Source of the DNA: Clostridium sp. 'deep sea' | GTDB lineage: Bacteria > Bacillota > UBA994 > PWPR01 | Assembly (NCBI RefSeq): GCF_014931565.1 | Contig: NZ_CP063353.1 | Span: forward strand, 682,001-746,000 | Direction of reading: 5' to 3' | Length of the DNA: 64,000 nucleotides | Part shown: piece by piece, positions 62,591 through 64,000 of the stretch | Numbering within the stretch: the stretch's first letter is position 1 | How the letters are laid out: each line of letters starts with the position of its first letter | Translations under genes and position numbers: made by a program | Notes under the pieces: generated by a model | What the model was told of the DNA's origin: nothing | Database searches by the model: none | The model's input: the letters and a program-made list of their open reading frames with translations, nothing else

Positions 62591-63673
62591 CTAATCTAAA
62601 AAACCTATATCTCCATGTTTATCTAACTCTCTAGCTACTGCCATTAACAGCTTATATCCATTAATTGCATCGTTAATATCCATCATTTCTACTGGTGAAT
62701 GAGAGTACCTGCGAGGGATTGTTACTGCCCCAGCTAGTATTCCATCTCGCTCGAGATGCATTGAGGATATATCAGAAGTTCCTCCTAAAAATAAGGCTGC
62801 TTGTACAGGCAAGTTATGTGCTTTAGCTGTGTCTAAAAGCATTTTTTTCATGCCTGGATGTAAGAGATTACCTCTTACTCCACCACCACTGGTTAGGGGT
62901 ATTACAGGCCCTTTACCTAGGTAAATATTTAACTCGACCTCGGTATTTATCTCGGGAGTATCCCCTGCTGGTACGGTATCTAAAGCAATTGCTATATCTG
63001 GATTAATGCCAAAGGTAGCAACCTTAGCGCCTCTTAAACCAACCTCTTCTTGAGAAGAGAATACGGCGTAAAAATCACCCGCTAGTTGATCATCTTTTAA
63101 GTCCTCTAACATTTGCCATAAAATAGCACAGCCTAAACGGTTATCTAAAGCCTTGCCACAGAGTTTATCGGTATTGGCAAAAAAGTCTATTTGGCTTTTT
63201 TGAGTTATAGGATCACCAACGTTAATGCCCATATCTAAAACCTCTTGTTTTGAGTTAGCACCAACATCAATGTACATTTTTTTATAGCTTACTACTTTGT
63301 TTTTTTCCTCTGGCAATTGAACATGACCAGCTTTAACACCAATAATACCTAAGTTACCATTTACAGTTACTTTACGTCCTGGCATTAAGGCATCTATCAT
63401 GCCGCCAATTTTATTAAAACGAATAAATCCTAAGTTATCTATGCTTTTTACTATTAATCCTATTTCATCGGTATGGGCAGCTATCATTAATGAAGGCCCA
63501 GTACTTAAACCTTTTTTAACAGCAATTAGATTACCCAGGTTATCTACTCTCAAATCATCTACAAGTGGCTTCACTTCATCTTTTAGCAACTTAACAACAG
63601 GTTGTTCTTGACCAGATATTGCGTTCAACTTCTGTAAAATTTGCAATTTTTCAAGTAGATTTTTTTTAATCAT
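62591..63673 (-). CDS. M42 family metallopeptidase (glutamyl aminopeptidase/endoglucanase M-like)
   Basis: This 360-aa cytoplasmic aminopeptidase of the M42 family forms large tetrahedral complexes and trims peptides. Metal and catalytic residues are visible in MIAAHTDEIGLIVKS (His, Asp), in KALDNRLGC (bridging Asp), in FSSQEEVGLRGA (catalytic Glu pair), in IALDTVPAGDTPE (Asp) and in RYSHSPVEMMDI (His). Length is typical. It follows the CobO gene by 12 bases and may be co-transcribed, though the pathways are unrelated. Confidence 0.94.
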   Translation of the reverse strand: MIKKNLLEKLQILQKLNAISGQEQPVVKLLKDEVKPLVDDLRVDNLGNLIAVKKGLSTGPSLMIAAHTDEIGLIVKSIDNLGFIRFNKIGGMIDALMPGRKVTVNGNLGIIGVKAGHVQLPEEKNKVVSYKKMYIDVGANSKQEVLDMGINVGDPITQKSQIDFFANTDKLCGKALDNRLGCAILWQMLEDLKDDQLAGDFYAVFSSQEEVGLRGAKVATFGINPDIAIALDTVPAGDTPEINTEVELNIYLGKGPVIPLTSGGGVRGNLLHPGMKKMLLDTAKAHNLPVQAALFLGGTSDISSMHLERDGILAGAVTIPRRYSHSPVEMMDINDAINGYKLLMAVARELDKHGDIGFLD

Positions 63674-63684
63674 TATTTATCTCC

Positions 63685-64000
63685 CTAAAATTCTATTCCT
63701 TTAGTAGCTGGAACACCATTATTATAGTGGTGTTTTATCTCTTTAACTTCACTTACCATATCTACATAGTCTATCAATTCTTCAGGGAAACCTCTGCCAG
63801 TCATTACAATATGTAATTTCTCTGGTTTGGTTTTAAGGAAATGCAATACATCCTCTATGTCTACTAAGTCATAGTTCATGGCAACGTTAATCTCATCCAT
63901 AATTAATACATCAATTTCGCCGCTCATAGCTTTTTCAGTTGCTCTTTTAAAGCCTTCACGAGCAGCATTTACATCCATAGGGTCGGGAGCAACTTGGTTA
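63685..64000 (-). CDS. cobO: Cob(I)yrinic acid a,c-diamide adenosyltransferase (partial, C-terminal part)
   Basis: The visible 105 or so residues are the C-terminal half of a CobO/BtuR-type enzyme, which adds the 5'-deoxyadenosyl group to cobalamin precursors. EIDVLIMDEINVAMNY is the Walker B-like segment, followed by HIVMTGRGFPEELIDYVDMV, the ending VKEIKHHYNNGVPATKGIEF, and upstream PDPMDVNAAREGF. The N-terminus with the P-loop lies beyond the window, and the frame is open to base 64000. It indicates a cobalamin-using or cobalamin-making organism. Confidence 0.92.
   Translation of the reverse strand, partial: NQVAPDPMDVNAAREGFKRATEKAMSGEIDVLIMDEINVAMNYDLVDIEDVLHFLKTKPEKLHIVMTGRGFPEELIDYVDMVSEVKEIKHHYNNGVPATKGIEF

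Overview
The window looks like chromosome of a low-GC, spore-forming anaerobic Firmicute (Clostridia-like). The evidence is a spoIIIA sporulation operon, an archaeal/eukaryotic-type prolyl-tRNA synthetase, an M42 peptidase, CobO, an ECF transporter and strongly AT-rich DNA. Almost every gene is on the minus strand. No species name can be supported from the sequence alone.

Layout. (1) 1-4353: spoIIIAA-AB-AC-AD-AE-AF-AG, read right to left, with AG cut by the window edge. spoIIIAB carries a frame break at an A7 run. (2) 4520-10491: small units holding a PadR regulator with a CPBP-type membrane protein, a DUF2809 membrane protein, a lipoprotein, an Imm50-like protein, two paralogous four-helix membrane proteins either side of a YwqK/MORN-like protein, and a DUF6199-like membrane protein. 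(3) 10593-15928: a BceAB-type ABC transporter, then a TetR regulator, alpha/beta hydrolase and amidohydrolase. (4) 16277-23726: an AraC regulator divergent from a five-gene operon (MptD-type S component, EcfT, double EcfA, two half-ABC transporters). (5) 24122-29097: FUSC-like protein, istB relic, proS, an IS256-family element, an internally deleted copy of that element, and an ISL3 relic. (6) 29153-38094: an array of displaced Rhs toxin tails with immunity candidates, some intact and some decayed. (7) 38106-61857: five long or secreted genes in one direction, namely a 2995-aa FN3/GLUG/Big_2 surface protein, a VWA/FN3 protein, two small membrane or secreted helical proteins, and a roughly 3208-aa Rhs/YD-repeat protein with a signal peptide. 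(8) 62591-64000: M42 peptidase and the C-terminal part of CobO.

The most interesting system is regions 6-7. A sigma-A-like promoter at 61915-61942 precedes a co-directional block that encodes two giant adhesin-like proteins, two helical accessory proteins and a giant secreted Rhs protein, followed by a zinc-ribbon plus two-TM immunity candidate. Downstream in the same direction lies a series of alternative Rhs C-termini: (B) an orphan core with a peptidoglycan-binding domain and an unknown tail, followed by two 59-aa membrane proteins; (C) a fossil stalk, tail and truncated immunity fragment; (A') a decayed copy of the main tail with its own diverged immunity homologue; (D) a decayed WHH-nuclease tail with an intact DUF6985 immunity protein. 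The orphan shares about 1.05 kb of nearly identical core DNA with the main gene, has no signal peptide and no visible ribosome-binding site. This fits a recombination reservoir for swapping toxin tails. Tails A/A' and B, with their partners, match no toxin or immunity family I recognise.
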